This document shows, piece by piece, positions 1 through 9,101 of a DNA stretch of 27,932 bases (positions are counted from its first letter, which is position 1; the number at the start of each line of letters is the position of its first letter). A program made the position numbers and the translations under genes. The stretch lies in contig CAAAJI010000374.1 in NCBI GenBank assembly GCA_900642245.1, positions 1 through 27,932 of the forward strand, in the 5' to 3' direction. The notes under the pieces were generated by a model. The model was not told the DNA's origin. It searched no databases and worked only from the letters and a program-made list of their open reading frames with translations. The DNA comes from Fragilaria radians (taxonomy: Eukaryota > Bacillariophyta > Fragilariophyceae > Fragilariales > Fragilariaceae).

Positions 1-30
1 GTTAACTCTGCGGAGCAAAGCAAGCACCAA
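1..30 (+). repeat. Direct repeat, left copy (30 bp)
   Basis: The first 30 bases of the window recur exactly at 1124-1153, and similarity continues imperfectly for about 8 more bases. The two copies bracket about 1.1 kb of degenerate tandem repeats, so they may be ends of a repeat array or of a non-autonomous element. The window starts inside or exactly at this copy, so its true left border cannot be seen. Confidence 0.9.
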
Positions 31-65
31 CCACTAGTCCTACTACTAAAAAAGTTTCACATCCG

Positions 66-945
66 ATCTGGCCGGTGCTACCCCGTAACCCTTGTGTGTT
101 TTGTTGGAAAATAATACTCGAGAAAGTGATTGAGTACGAGTACAGTGTTTACAGAGTGTTCGACTAAAATCACTAGGGATATAGCTAATTCAAACGTTGT
201 CGGGATTTTACTTTCAGTTGTAAACTGTTAAAACGCAATTGTCATTCAAATGCTACTGAAATGTGGATAGATGAGATGTAATTGCAATAGTAATCTGGAC
301 GGTGCTACCCCGTAACCCTTGTGCGTATTGTTAGAAACGTAGAAAGGGATCGAGTACAGTACAGAGTTTAAAGAATGAGGGACTAAAATCACTAGGGATA
401 TATCTAATTCACACGGCACCCATAATACTAGAGAACATTAACTGCAACTGTCATTTTATATGCTATTGAAATTTTCATCGTAGTCCATAGTGGAAAGATA
501 TAATTGTGATATTAATCTGCAGCTAAATGAAATTCCTTCTACACATTGAAAATAAATAACAATGTTCCTTTAAATTTAGGAAAAAGATCTCTTGTGCTTC
601 TTAATCTAAGACTAATAATCGAGTACGAGTACAAAGTTTGGTTGAGCGACTAAAGTCAGTAGGGATATAGCTAATTCAAACGGTATCTGATTTAAATATT
701 GGGTAATAAAACAATAATTCCATCCTGCTTTCATCCAGAATTATAAACTAGAATGATGTCAAGACTTTCAGTTGTGAACTGTAGAATATTTAATGCAATT
801 GTCATTCAAATGCCACTGCAATGTGGATAGATCTAATTGCAATTAATCTGCAACTAAATGAAAATCTTTCAAAACAATGAAAAAATAACACTATTCCTTT
901 AAATTGAGGAAAAAGATCTTTTGTGCTTCTTAATCTTAAGTCTTA
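66..945 (+). repeat. Degenerate tandem repeat, about three units of 230-330 bp
   Basis: Three diverged copies follow each other, starting near 66, 295 and 610. Units 1 and 2 both open with a shared stretch (GGTGCTACCCCGTAACCCTT). All three contain a GAGTACGAGTACA-like stretch followed by GACTAAA(A/G)TCA, AGGGATAT and AGCTAATTCA (near 131-195, 351-410 and 620-685). Units 2 and 3 share a longer tail, ending near 575-610 and 900-940 (AGGAAAAAGATCT, then TTGTGCTTCTTAATCT). No coding potential is visible. The region looks like a decaying satellite or the non-coding interior of a repeat element. Confidence 0.8.
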
Positions 946-1123
946 TTTGTAAGTACCAATGACATGTTGCGTCAAGTTGAAAAACTTAAATATTGTGCCA
1001 TGCATCAGATTGCACGACCTGCAAATTCTTGGTTCACAAATAGCAATCATAAAAATCCACGTCAAAATTAATACTGGAAATTAACAAGCAGAAATTCAAA
1101 GATACATTCTCTTGTGTAAAATA

Positions 1124-1153
1124 GTTAACTCTGCGGAGCAAAGCAAGCACCAA
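1124..1153 (+). repeat. Direct repeat, right copy (30 bp)
   Basis: Exact second copy of bases 1-30, in the same orientation. It closes the tandem-repeat block. Immediately downstream begins a different AT-rich sequence containing CATCCGGTCC-type motifs in both orientations (1223-1242 and about 1340-1365). Confidence 0.9.
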
Positions 1154-1267
1154 TTACTAGTTTCTCCTGAAAATATTATGATGAGAGGGAACCCGGATGG
1201 AGAAAATTGGGAAAATTAAATTGGCATCCGGTCCCTGTAGGAAATGTACCAGGAAACAAATTGGAAA

Positions 1268-1441
1268 CGATATCTACATACTAAGATGGTATGAAATGAG
1301 AAAAATTGGAGATGGACCGGATGTCAATGCTTCAGTATAACCCTACAGGATCGGATGCCACAAAATTGGTACCAAATGTATGAAGTAAAAGTATCCAGTA
1401 TTGTAAATTTTTTATATACATTTCGGTCGACTTCCTTAGGG
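1268..1441 (-). repeat. 174-bp dispersed repeat block, inverted relative to 7128-7300
   Basis: Read on the minus strand this block begins CCCTAAGGAAGTC and is clearly homologous over about 173 bp to the plus strand at 7128-7300. Shared words include CGAAATGTATATAAA/CATACATTTGGTACC and CTGTAGGGTTATACTGAA. Both copies start directly after a reading frame that ends in CCC-TAA, so the block supplies the stop codon of two different upstream sequences. It may be the 3' end of a mobile element. No terminal inverted repeat or target duplication could be set. Confidence 0.75.
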
Positions 1442-1815
1442 ATTGCAATGCTTTCTGTTGCAGTGACAAAGAGCTGCTTTTAACGTGGTCATAACAATAC
1501 CACATTCACAAGCATATCCAGTACAATTTCCTTTATCAACTATAAAAGAATCCAAATGACCAGATTCACGGACTTGGTTAATAGATTTTTTATAGTAGAG
1601 AACTATATCCTTCACAAGAGATGCATTACGTTGGAAGCCATGCTTCCTTAAATGTATCTGAATTGAACGATGCTCAATTTTGATCCCTGGCTTCTTAGGA
1701 ATCTTCATGGCAGCAGCATGAGCCAAAAGGGGAGAAAATAAAAATCTCCAAAGCAGCAAGACTTCCATTGTGATCTTGCATCCTTTCCACTAGAACACTC
1801 TATAGATTGAAAAAA
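1439..1815 (-). pseudogene. Truncated copy of a multi-copy Cys/His-rich coding sequence
   Basis: On the minus strand this is about 375 bp homologous to 8624-8996 on the plus strand. It has an open frame of 110 codons (1768-1436). The C-terminal part has clustered Cys and His (GYACECG, then CHCNRKHC), a spacing that could bind zinc, preceded by a HLRKH segment that looks like the end of a C2H2-type finger. The family is not recognised. Homology to the other copy stops exactly at CCC, where the 174-bp repeat block takes over and gives a TAA. The other copy continues for at least 100 further codons, so this one is 3'-truncated. The upstream homology (CAATCTATAG before the frame) resembles an intron acceptor conserved in both copies. 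Confidence 0.5.
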
Positions 1816-1947
1816 TATAAAAGAAAAATAACAAACAAAGTGCATTTAGGAAATTAGAAGTTTTCAATCAGTTTCGTGATATTATTATAAACAATTAAAG
1901 AGACAAAGATGCTCCTCTATGCCGCAAGCAAGAGGATCACAGGAGTG

Positions 1948-2194
1948 TGTTGGAGATACTGACTAGTACGACCAGTATTTAAAAAGATACAGGTCGATCA
2001 TTGAATGGTCAATATCCAATCATATTTTATGGTAAAATATTGTGAGGCCAAAAATTGAGCAATCCTTTCATTAGCTCATAATTATAATTTTATTTATACT
2101 GCTTCATCAGTTTTCCCAATTGTTAGGATAGGTTTGCCCACTGTTGTCTTGTAGACACAGATACCTCATTGTAAGAACAGTTGTGGTCTCAACA
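1948..2194 (+). repeat. Candidate 5' LTR of Copia element 1
   Basis: The stretch starts TGTTGGAGATA and ends CTCAACA, the TG...CA form usual for Copia LTRs, and lies just ahead of the gag start at 2222. It contains an AT-rich TATTTAAAAAG that could be a promoter element. This rests on the end sequences and position only, because no second LTR copy was found downstream of the RNase H end. Confidence 0.35.
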
Positions 2195-2221
2195 TAAAAT
2201 TATAATTATCGCTCAATAATC

Positions 2222-3290
2222 ATGGTTACCAAATCTCCAGATCAAACCGCATCATCTCCCAATCCTGCACCCAGTGAAGACTCTGTATCACGCCGAAACC
2301 CGAACAGATCCCGTCGCACAGTGAATAAACAGATCACTAAACAAGGAAGATTCAATGGAAGATGTGAGGAACTGAACGGAAATATCTATGACTGCACTGA
2401 CATCAGGCAGGCAGATCAATATACCAAGACAACAAAGGAAATTGCAGAGTATATTGGTAGAAATTACAAGTATGGAATGGATACAAGGTTAGCCACTGAA
2501 AACTTGCAATATGTTGCTGCAAAGATACCAGAAGATCCCAAAGATAATGCTACAAAAACCGAACTTCGAATCTGGGAGAAACGGATCGACGATTACGTGA
2601 AGAGAGAAACAACTACAGTGGAAAATCTAAAGACTGCCTACTCACTAATCTGGGGTCAATGCTCTGACCTCATGAGGCAAAGACTAGAGTCAGCAAGTAA
2701 TTTTAAAGTCATCTCTACATCTAACCTATAACTTCCAAAGCCAGAGGTATATGCCACAGGCAATCCATGAGGCAAAGAAAAGAATGTACCAATGCTATCA
2801 AGCCCCAAGTATGTCGGTTCAAGCATACTATGACCGTTTCATTAATCTAGTTGATATCATTGAACACATTGAAGGCACATTTGGCACAGAACCTGGAGTT
2901 ATCAAGGACATTGCGCTTACAAAAGGCAAGGACATGAATGATTTGTCAGAGGAAGATAAGCTTGAAGCTAAGGAGCTATATTTGAGTGTAGCTTTCATAT
3001 TTGGTGCTGATAGAGGAAGATTCTCCAGGCTGCTGCATAAACTACAGAACGACTACCTTCAGGGATATGATGGATACCCAAAATCCTTACAAGCTGCATA
3101 CAATCTGTTGACAAACTGGAAGTCAAATCATCCACGCGGAAATGGGCTTGTGAGTGACGGAGTATCATTTGCAACAACAAATGTAACAACAAATTCAATC
3201 AAAAAGAAATCAGATAAAAGCAAGGTTGTATGCCATAAATGCAAGAAAAATGGGCATTATGCAAATGAATGTCCTGCCAGTCAAAATGAG
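2222..3290 (+). pseudogene. gag: gag of Copia element 1
   Basis: The frame begins at ATG 2222 with a Ser/Pro/Arg-rich lead (residues about 1-40). It then has the gag core seen in diatom Copia elements, with features such as YDCTDIRQAD, AEYIGRNYKYG and AYSLIWGQC. A frameshift near 2715 moves it to a second frame, where HEAKKRMYQCYQ and the rest of the capsid region follow. A CCHC zinc knuckle (CHKCKKNGHYANEC, C-X2-C-X4-H-X4-C) lies near 3231-3275. The knuckle binds retroelement RNA in related gag proteins. With the frameshift, only the first 169 residues could be made as one piece. The upstream leader has no convincing primer-binding site. Confidence 0.8.
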
Positions 3291-5037
3291 AATGAGGCAA
3301 ACAACACTTCAGCTGAAACTTCAAGTGTAGCATCGAATACCATGGACGATCAGAGTACTTCTAGCAATATGATGGTTGTTACTTCTGATCATCATAATGG
3401 TGGTTTCCAGTTTAATCAAGTTGGTTATGTGAATTCAAGCATTACTCGGAAGAGTAATGTTCCAAATACTTGGATACTCCTTGATAACCAGTCCACCATT
3501 GATGTGTTTTGTAACCCAGCGCTACTTGAGAATATTCACAAAGTGAAAGAAAGCATATCAATTCACTGTACTGCAGGAGTAACCTCTACAGACATGGTTG
3601 GAACATTAGCTGGATATGGGAAGGTTTGGTACCATGAAAACGGAATCGTAAATATATTATCTCTATCCCAAGTGTGCAAAAAGGGACATGAGGTTACATT
3701 TTCAAGCAACACTGATAACAGATTCATAGTAAAAAAGCAGGATGGAAGGGCTAGGATTTTCAAACAATTGCCACAAGGACTCTACTACTCTGATGCAGCT
3801 GGTGCAAAGCATGATGAGTTGATTTTTATTACTACTGTAGATGATAAAGCATCTAAGTATACCAATAAACACTACTTTCATGCGTACTTAGCTTGTAGAC
3901 TACAAAGAATAATTGGTAGATCAAGTACACAACATATGCTTCGAATAATAGATAACAGCCTCCTACCCAACTGCCCAGTGTCAAGGAGTGATGTGATTAG
4001 GGCTGAGGATATTTTTGGACCAGATTTAGGATCAATTAAAGGGAAGACAGTGCAAAGAGCCCCTGAACAAGTCAAGCTGAATGACCATGAAATACCTACA
4101 CGCATATTGGAAAATTATGGAAATGTTACAATTGGAATAGATATTATGTTTATAAATTGGATGCCATTTTTAATTACCATATCAAGGAACATCAAGTTCT
4201 GCACATGCAAAATGATTAAAAGTACAAAATCAAGCACTATCTTACAGCTATAAAGCCTGTGTTGAAGCTATACAATTCTCGAGGATTTAATGTCAGATTT
4301 TTACTGATGGATGGCCAGTTTGAGTCAATCCGTATAGATCTTGGTGAAATAAATGTGATAGCAAACATCACAGCCCGTGATGAACATGTTCCTGAAGTTG
4401 AAAGGGTAATCAGAACATTGAAAGAGAGAGTGAGAAGCACACTCACAGTTATGCCTTTCAAAAGGATACCCAACCAAATGATAGCAGAGCTGATATATGG
4501 GTGCATATTCTGGTTAAACAGTTTTCCCCCAACAGATGGGGTGTCTTCAAACATTAGTCCCCGCACATTGATGACAGGATTAAAAGTTGATTTCCATAAA
4601 CATTGTCAACTTGAATTTGGAGATTATGTTCAGACCCATGATGAACATGACAATTCAATGGATTCAAGAACAACTGGAGCAATTGCTTTACGTCCAACAG
4701 GGAATGTCCAACGAGGAAATTATTTTTTTAGTCTATCAACAGGCAGGAGGATAAAACGATACAGTTGGACAAAGCTACCTATGCCAAGTGAGGTAATAGC
4801 AAGAATCAACCAGCTGGCAAGTGGAGATTGCTACAATGTAGATGAAGATACTGCAAATAGCAAATATAATGATGTTGATGAAAGTGATTTAAACTTCACT
4901 GACCATATCAATCAGGATGACCTACAATTGACATACAACAGCACAGATTCACCAGTTTGTGATAATCAGGTGCAAAATAATAATCCAGAACCAGTTGATG
5001 ATGAAATAGATGAAAATGAAAGAGCTGTGAACGAACT
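3291..5037 (+). pseudogene. pol: Protease and integrase region of Copia element 1
   Basis: The aspartic protease core is WILLDNQST, with its Asp codon at 3483-3485. A Copia protease normally has DSG or DTG. DNQST at this position is characteristic of CoDi-type diatom elements, so it is probably lineage-specific and not a mutation. The integrase follows with AEDIFGPDLG, then the first catalytic Asp (GIDIMF, about 4135), the second (LLMDGQFE, about 4305) and the Glu in PEVERVIRTLKER (about 4393-4430). A frameshift near 4225 splits the integrase core, and another near 5037 (TGA at 5039) ends the frame. The 4,800-5,160 stretch is acidic linker (Asp/Asn/Glu-rich). Confidence 0.8.
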
Positions 5038-5039
5038 TT

Positions 5040-6450
5040 GAGTATAACCAAGGAAACGATTTATTTGATGAAAATGAAAATATCATAAACAATTTATCAC
5101 TGGAAGATGATGAATCTCTGGTCTTCACAGCAGAAGAAGATACAGCAAATGACAATACATCAGAGATGGATGAGAAATATGGAATGAGGACTTCTTCATA
5201 TGATTTGAGACCAAGACGCCCACGATATTATTCACACTTATTTGCAACAACTAATCACTATATTATGTCACAATATAGTTTGAAAAAGGGAATACAGATA
5301 TTTGGAGAAAAAGGGGTTGAAGCGGTCGTATCTGAGTTAAAACAGTTGCATGATAGGCATGTAATTGAGCCAATATATCCAAGTGATATCACAATTACTG
5401 AGCAAAAGAAGGCACTTCCTTACCTTATGTTCCTTAAAATGAAACAATCAGGGCAAATTAAAGGACGTGGATGTGCTGATGGCAGACGTCAACGTCTTGA
5501 TATTCCAAAGGAAGAGGCAAGCGCACCTACTGTAACACTGGAATCAGTATTTCTTACAAGTCTAATTGACGCAGCAGAAGACCGTGATGTGGCAACAGTT
5601 GATATACCTGGAGCTTTCCTACAAGCTGATATGGATGAAACAGTGCACATGAGATCTGACGGTAAAATGGCAGAGCTGATGAGCCACGTAGACCCTAAGC
5701 TCTACAGGAAGTTCATAATGAATGAGCACAAGAAGCCAGTTCTATATGTAAAGCTCAGAAAGCAATTTACGGGACACTAAGGGCTGCACTGCTATTCTGG
5801 ACTAAATTGACACAGATCATAAAAGAAATGGGTTTTACAATAAATCCATGTGATGAGTGCGTGGCTAACAAGAAAATAAATAACTCCACATGTACAATCA
5901 TATGGCATGTTGATGATCTCAAAATTACACGCAAGGATGCGGGCGTTGTATCCGATATTATAAAGAATTTAAGCATGGTGTTTGGTAAAGAAGCACCCCT
6001 ATCCATCAACAGGGGCTAGTGTCACGATTATCTAGGTATGACTCTTGATCTCAGCTGTTCTGGTAAAGTGGCCATAACAATGAAGGACTACATAAATGCT
6101 ATCATTGATAACCTACCAGATGACATGACAGGCATTGCATCTACCCCAGCGGCTAATCACCTTTTTGAGGTGAATGATTTGAATCCTGAGCATTTAACTG
6201 AAGAAAATGCAGTGAAGTTCCATCATTATGTTGCAAAGCTACTATTTCTTTGTAAGAGGGCACGGCCTGATATACACACAGCAGTTGCATTTTTTTCAAC
6301 ACGCGTAAAAAAGCCAGATTATGATGATTATAAGAAACTATCAAGGGTGATAAAATATTTACAGGAAACAAAAGATTTAATTTTAACTTTGGAGGCAAAA
6401 CACGTTAGCAAAATTAACTGGTGGGTGGATGCATCATCCAAAGAAACAGA
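5040..6450 (+). pseudogene. pol: Reverse transcriptase region of Copia element 1
   Basis: After the acidic linker the RT begins around 5166. Recognisable blocks are KGRGCADGRRQR, VATVDIPGAFLQADMDE (first catalytic Asp) and, after a frameshift near 5762, YGTLRAALLFW. IWHVDDLKI (about 5900-5920) is the YxDD-box equivalent, with HVDD as in diatom CoDi elements. An in-frame TAG at 6017 precedes CHDYLGMTLD. The thumb/connection continues with STPAANHLF and LLFLCKRARPDIHTA. The RNase H domain opens with WWVDASS (about 6420), after which homology stops and unrelated sequence takes over. The element therefore lacks the middle of RNase H. Confidence 0.85.
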
Positions 6451-6899
6451 AGCAGTTATATTAATGATCAAGGTGCAAGAGGACTCAAGACAATATTTTC
6501 ATGATTATAAAGAGAAACTCATGCACATGATTTGTTACTTTAAAGATGATTTCTTGCTCCATGCCTCAAGTCAATTCAGATATTGCTATTCAAATTACTA
6601 GATTTCACTAAGTACTAACTACTGCTGCATTTGGTCTATTTGATGGAACCTCATCCTGGAGCAAATCCAAAATTGCTGATTGCTCTTGTTGTAAAGCCCT
6701 CCATTTAATTCCGCTTGTTCTAATTTAATTGCCTCCGGACCATATGTCAACTTCCATTGTATAAATGTCATTTTGAAGATCTTGAGAGTAAGTTCACTTT
6801 GACTCTCTTGTCCACCACTTGGAGAACTTTGGGGACTCTGTGCTGCATCCATGAAATCTATCACAAATCATAAGTTGTACTGATTTTATCAACTTTTGA

Positions 6900-7133
6900 A
6901 AGGCTGTCAAAGCTGAGTACAACCAGCCAGGATATCTCAAGGACTTTCCATGAGCTGCTCTTCTTCTATACAAGAACAAAGCCAACTTTGAAAAAAGAAA
7001 TGCTACAGATGAAAAGGGGGAGCCTCTTGAAGAAGAGTCTCATGTAGTAGGTCTAGGAACATCAAAGAAGAATGCCCTCATTGTTGTTGTCCCTTCATCA
7101 ATTCAAGCTCAGCTATCATCCTTCACACCCTAA
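6900..7133 (+). pseudogene. Coding-like remnant within the insert
   Basis: One plus-strand frame reads as a plausible hydrophilic protein with a single internal TGA (6951-6953), for example YNQPGYLKDFP, then LLYKNKANFEKRN, EEESHVVGLGTSKKNALIVVV and a final SSFTP before TAA at 7131. It has no ATG start. The last codon pair CCC-TAA is the beginning of the dispersed 173-bp block. I do not recognise the protein. It may belong to the element that inserted into RNase H, or be a captured gene fragment. Minus-strand frames of similar length overlap, so the coding strand is not certain. Confidence 0.3.
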
Positions 7134-7300
7134 GGAAGTCAACCGAAATGTATATAAAGTTTTTTGATTACTTGATACATGGACTTCATACATTTGGTAC
7201 CCATTTTGTGGCATCCGGTCCTGTAGGGTTATACTGAAATATTGACATCCGGTCCATCTCCTATTTTTTTTCTTTTTATATCATCTTTGTATGTATGTCG
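7128..7300 (+). repeat. 173-bp dispersed repeat block, plus-strand copy
   Basis: Homologous to 1268-1441 in inverted orientation, beginning CCCTAAGGAAGTC and ending near ATGTATGTCG, with scattered substitutions. It forms the right edge of the insert in the RNase H domain of element 1, and the Copia reading frame resumes at its end. Confidence 0.75.
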
Positions 7301-7497
7301 TCAATTCAAGCCAGAAACCAGAAGCAACTTTAACAAAGAAGCACAACAGCATTGCTTACCACAAAACAAGAGAGGCCGTCGCATCCGGGATGATCAGGAT
7401 TGCGTACGTAAATACTTTACTGAATTTATCAGATGTACTAACCAAGCCATTGCCAAAAGCAAAACGTGATGCTTTGATTGATCTTTTTATGTATTAA
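7301..7497 (+). pseudogene. pol: 3' end of Copia element 1 RNase H
   Basis: The frame resumes with NSSQKPEATLTKKH, IAYHKTREAVASG and LSDVLTKPLP, ending in LFMY and TAA at 7495-7497. This is the conserved C-terminus of Copia RNase H: the KHxxIxYHxxREA segment, then D-(V/I)-L-T-K-P. It is in the expected order and strand relative to the RT at 5040-6450, so it is the same element continued beyond the insert. Confidence 0.85.
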
Positions 7498-8018
7498 CAG
7501 GTATGAACCTTTTACCTGCTCAGGTTATTGGGATGACTAATAATGATTCCAGTTACCTCCCATGATTCGATGGGTGAACAAGTAATAGCGAGTTGCTATG
7601 CTGTTCGTTTTTTTATTTTATATTTTAAATGTTATGATTATCCAGTAAATATGTGAAACGCGATATTAGCAGGATATCAACTCGAGGGGACAAAGTTGAA
7701 TCAAAGGATTACCGGTACTCGATAATGTGGCTCAATACCTAGCGCATTACCCCGCGCGCCACTTGGCTCATAATCTGATAGACATTCTGATGAGTCAGGT
7801 TGACGAACGATATTCTCTTCAGTAGAAAAGCCGGAGGTTGGGCATCTGGCAATATTAGCCAAGAGGGTAATATCTTAGAACCTTTATTTTAAGCGTGAGT
7901 GTGTTAGGATGATTATGTCATCATCCATCGTAAGCCTTTTACTTTTATACTCTAGTGTTGAAATTTCATCGATTGTGTCAAATTGACAGCAACCTCATCT
8001 CACACACGCCTGATCAAG
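7498..8018. other. Non-coding stretch after element 1
   Basis: No open frame of note. The stretch probably contains the 3' untranslated part of element 1. It has a local GC-richer patch (about 7730-7870, including CCCCGCGCGCC) unlike the AT-rich surroundings, a hammerhead-like core at 7787-7808, and a small hairpin GGCAATATTAGCC (7847-7859). No copy of the candidate 5' LTR (1948-2194) was found here. Confidence 0.5.
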
Positions 8019-8343
8019 ATGAATCACACCTATGTTTTGCAAGGCAACCCTAAAGAGATAGATGAAGCAACAGCCTTATCATCATTGCCCGTTTTGATTT
8101 GTTCTTGTGACATAAAGGCAAATGCAATGAAAAGCTTGTCTGTTCCAAGCTTGGCAAGCTAGACTTGAAGAGAAATTCTCCGTGGATGCAATCAAGCACT
8201 TCGTGAATGGAGATGGTCCAAGTGAATTTGTTAAACCCGTATTTTGTCACATACATCTTGGTGAATTTATTGAAGCTGTATCTGCAGCCACAAAGGCAAA
8301 CATCTTATCTACAAGGAAGCACTTAATTTGTGCCTGTCTTTGA
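8019..8343 (+). pseudogene. Unrecognised decayed coding segment
   Basis: A 47-codon frame opens at ATG 8019 (context AAGATGA) and reads smoothly (for example NPKEIDEATALSS, then VLICSCDIKANAMKSL) to TAG 8160. A second frame takes over at 8158 (ARLEEKFSVDAIKHFVNGDG, then FVKPVFCHIHLGEFIEA) to TGA 8341. Amino-acid composition is protein-like on both sides, so one frameshift, or a small intron I cannot place, probably separates them. The family is not recognised. It lies upstream of and on the same strand as the Cys/His-rich segment at 8624-9101, and may be the 5' part of the same gene or element. Confidence 0.35.
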
Positions 8344-8623
8344 GCCATCACATTCTGTCTTGTATCTACTTGCAGCCTGAATGGAAGTCATTAAGTACTC
8401 AAATCATGTTGACAAAATCTGTTGCAACACATCTTGTGTCTTTATTTGAACAAGGAAATGTCCTAGAAGATCCTTGCTCCCCTTGGGAATTTTACAACGC
8501 TTGGTGTCCTTTATGCAAAGCATGTTTACACTCCACTTTTTTTGTACAGGAAAATGAGTGATTTTAATGAGTTGATTTGTTTGAATTCTAATCAAGATTT
8601 GCTTTCCTAATTTCCTTAATGCG
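8344..8623 (+). other. Possible exon-intron remnant upstream of the Cys/His segment
   Basis: Positions 8404-8561 carry a Cys-containing frame (FEQGNVLEDPCSPWEFY, then NAWCPLCKACLH) that could be coding. From about 8562 to 8640 the DNA becomes T-rich and ends in CAATCTATAG, an acceptor-like end also conserved upstream of the inverted copy at 1799-1815. This would fit an intron in front of the 8624-8996 block. No family is recognised. Confidence 0.25.
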
Positions 8624-9101
8624 TTTTTCAATCTATAGAGTGTTCAAGTGGAAAGGATGCAAGATCACAGTGGAAGTCTTGCTGCTCTGGAGGTTTTTAT
8701 TTTCTCCCCTTTTGGCATATGCTGCTTCCATGAAGATTGTCCTAAGAACCAGGGATCAAAATTGAGCATTGTTCAATTCAGATGCATTCAAAGAAGTATG
8801 GCTTCCAATGTAATGCATGTCTTGTGAAGGATATAGTTTCCTACTATAAACATCTATTAACCAAGTCCGTGAATCTGGTCATTTGGATTCTTTTATAGTT
8901 GATAAAGTAAATTTTACTGGATATGCTTGTGAGTGTGGTATTGTTATGACCACATTAAAAGCTCATTGTCACTGCAACAGAAAGCATTGCAATCCCAATC
9001 TGATTAGCAGGACCGAGACTAAACAATTATCTTGTGGTAGATATGCATCAGAGGGTCAAATTAAAAGGGTTTTTAATGATGATCAAGAACAGACAATTTA
9101 A
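8624..9101 (+). pseudogene. Cys/His-rich multi-copy coding sequence, longer copy
   Basis: The first 373 bp (8624-8996) are homologous to 1439-1815 on the other strand. This copy has a stop after KIVLRTRDQN (about 8764) where the other is open. The shared C-terminal Cys/His cluster (GYACECG, then CHCNRKHC) lies in the open frame 8883-9101. Beyond the CCC where the other copy is truncated, the frame continues with Lys/Arg/Gln-rich sequence (TETKQLSCGRYASEGQIKRV) to TAA 9099. The cluster could bind zinc, and DNA-binding would fit the basic tail, but this is inference. The gene is broken in its first half, so it is called a pseudogene. Confidence 0.45.

Larger units (their letters stand above)
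6451..7300 (+). mobile_element. Foreign insert or replacement inside RNase H of element 1
   Basis: Copia homology breaks off soon after WWVDASS (about 6440) and resumes with VVNSSQKPEA at about 7297. The roughly 850 bp between do not read as RNase H in any frame. The right 173 bp (7128-7300) are a dispersed repeat that also occurs at 1268-1441 in inverted orientation, which argues for insertion of a mobile sequence. The RNase H middle (normally 60-80 residues) is missing between the two halves, so part was deleted as well. The left border is only approximate. Confidence 0.55.
1948..7497 (+). mobile_element. Copia element 1 (CoDi-like, diatom type), defective
   Basis: The order is gag, protease, integrase, reverse transcriptase, RNase H, which defines Ty1/Copia. 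The protease core reads DNQST instead of DSG, and the RT core reads HVDD, both typical of the Copia lineages found in diatoms. Defects visible by frame tracking: frameshifts near 2715, 4225, 5037 and 5762, a TAG at 6017, and an insertion/replacement of about 0.85 kb in RNase H (about 6450-7300). It cannot encode a working polyprotein. The left end is set at a TGTTGG-starting candidate LTR. No matching 3' LTR was found, so the right border beyond the last coding codon (7497) is undefined. Confidence 0.85.

Noticed and set aside
1..945. CRISPR-like array
   Set aside because: The units are long, degenerate and without uniform short repeats or spacers, and the DNA is eukaryotic.
7500..8018. 3' LTR of Copia element 1
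   Set aside because: I compared this stretch with the candidate 5' LTR (1948-2194) and found no shared words beyond short AT-rich matches.
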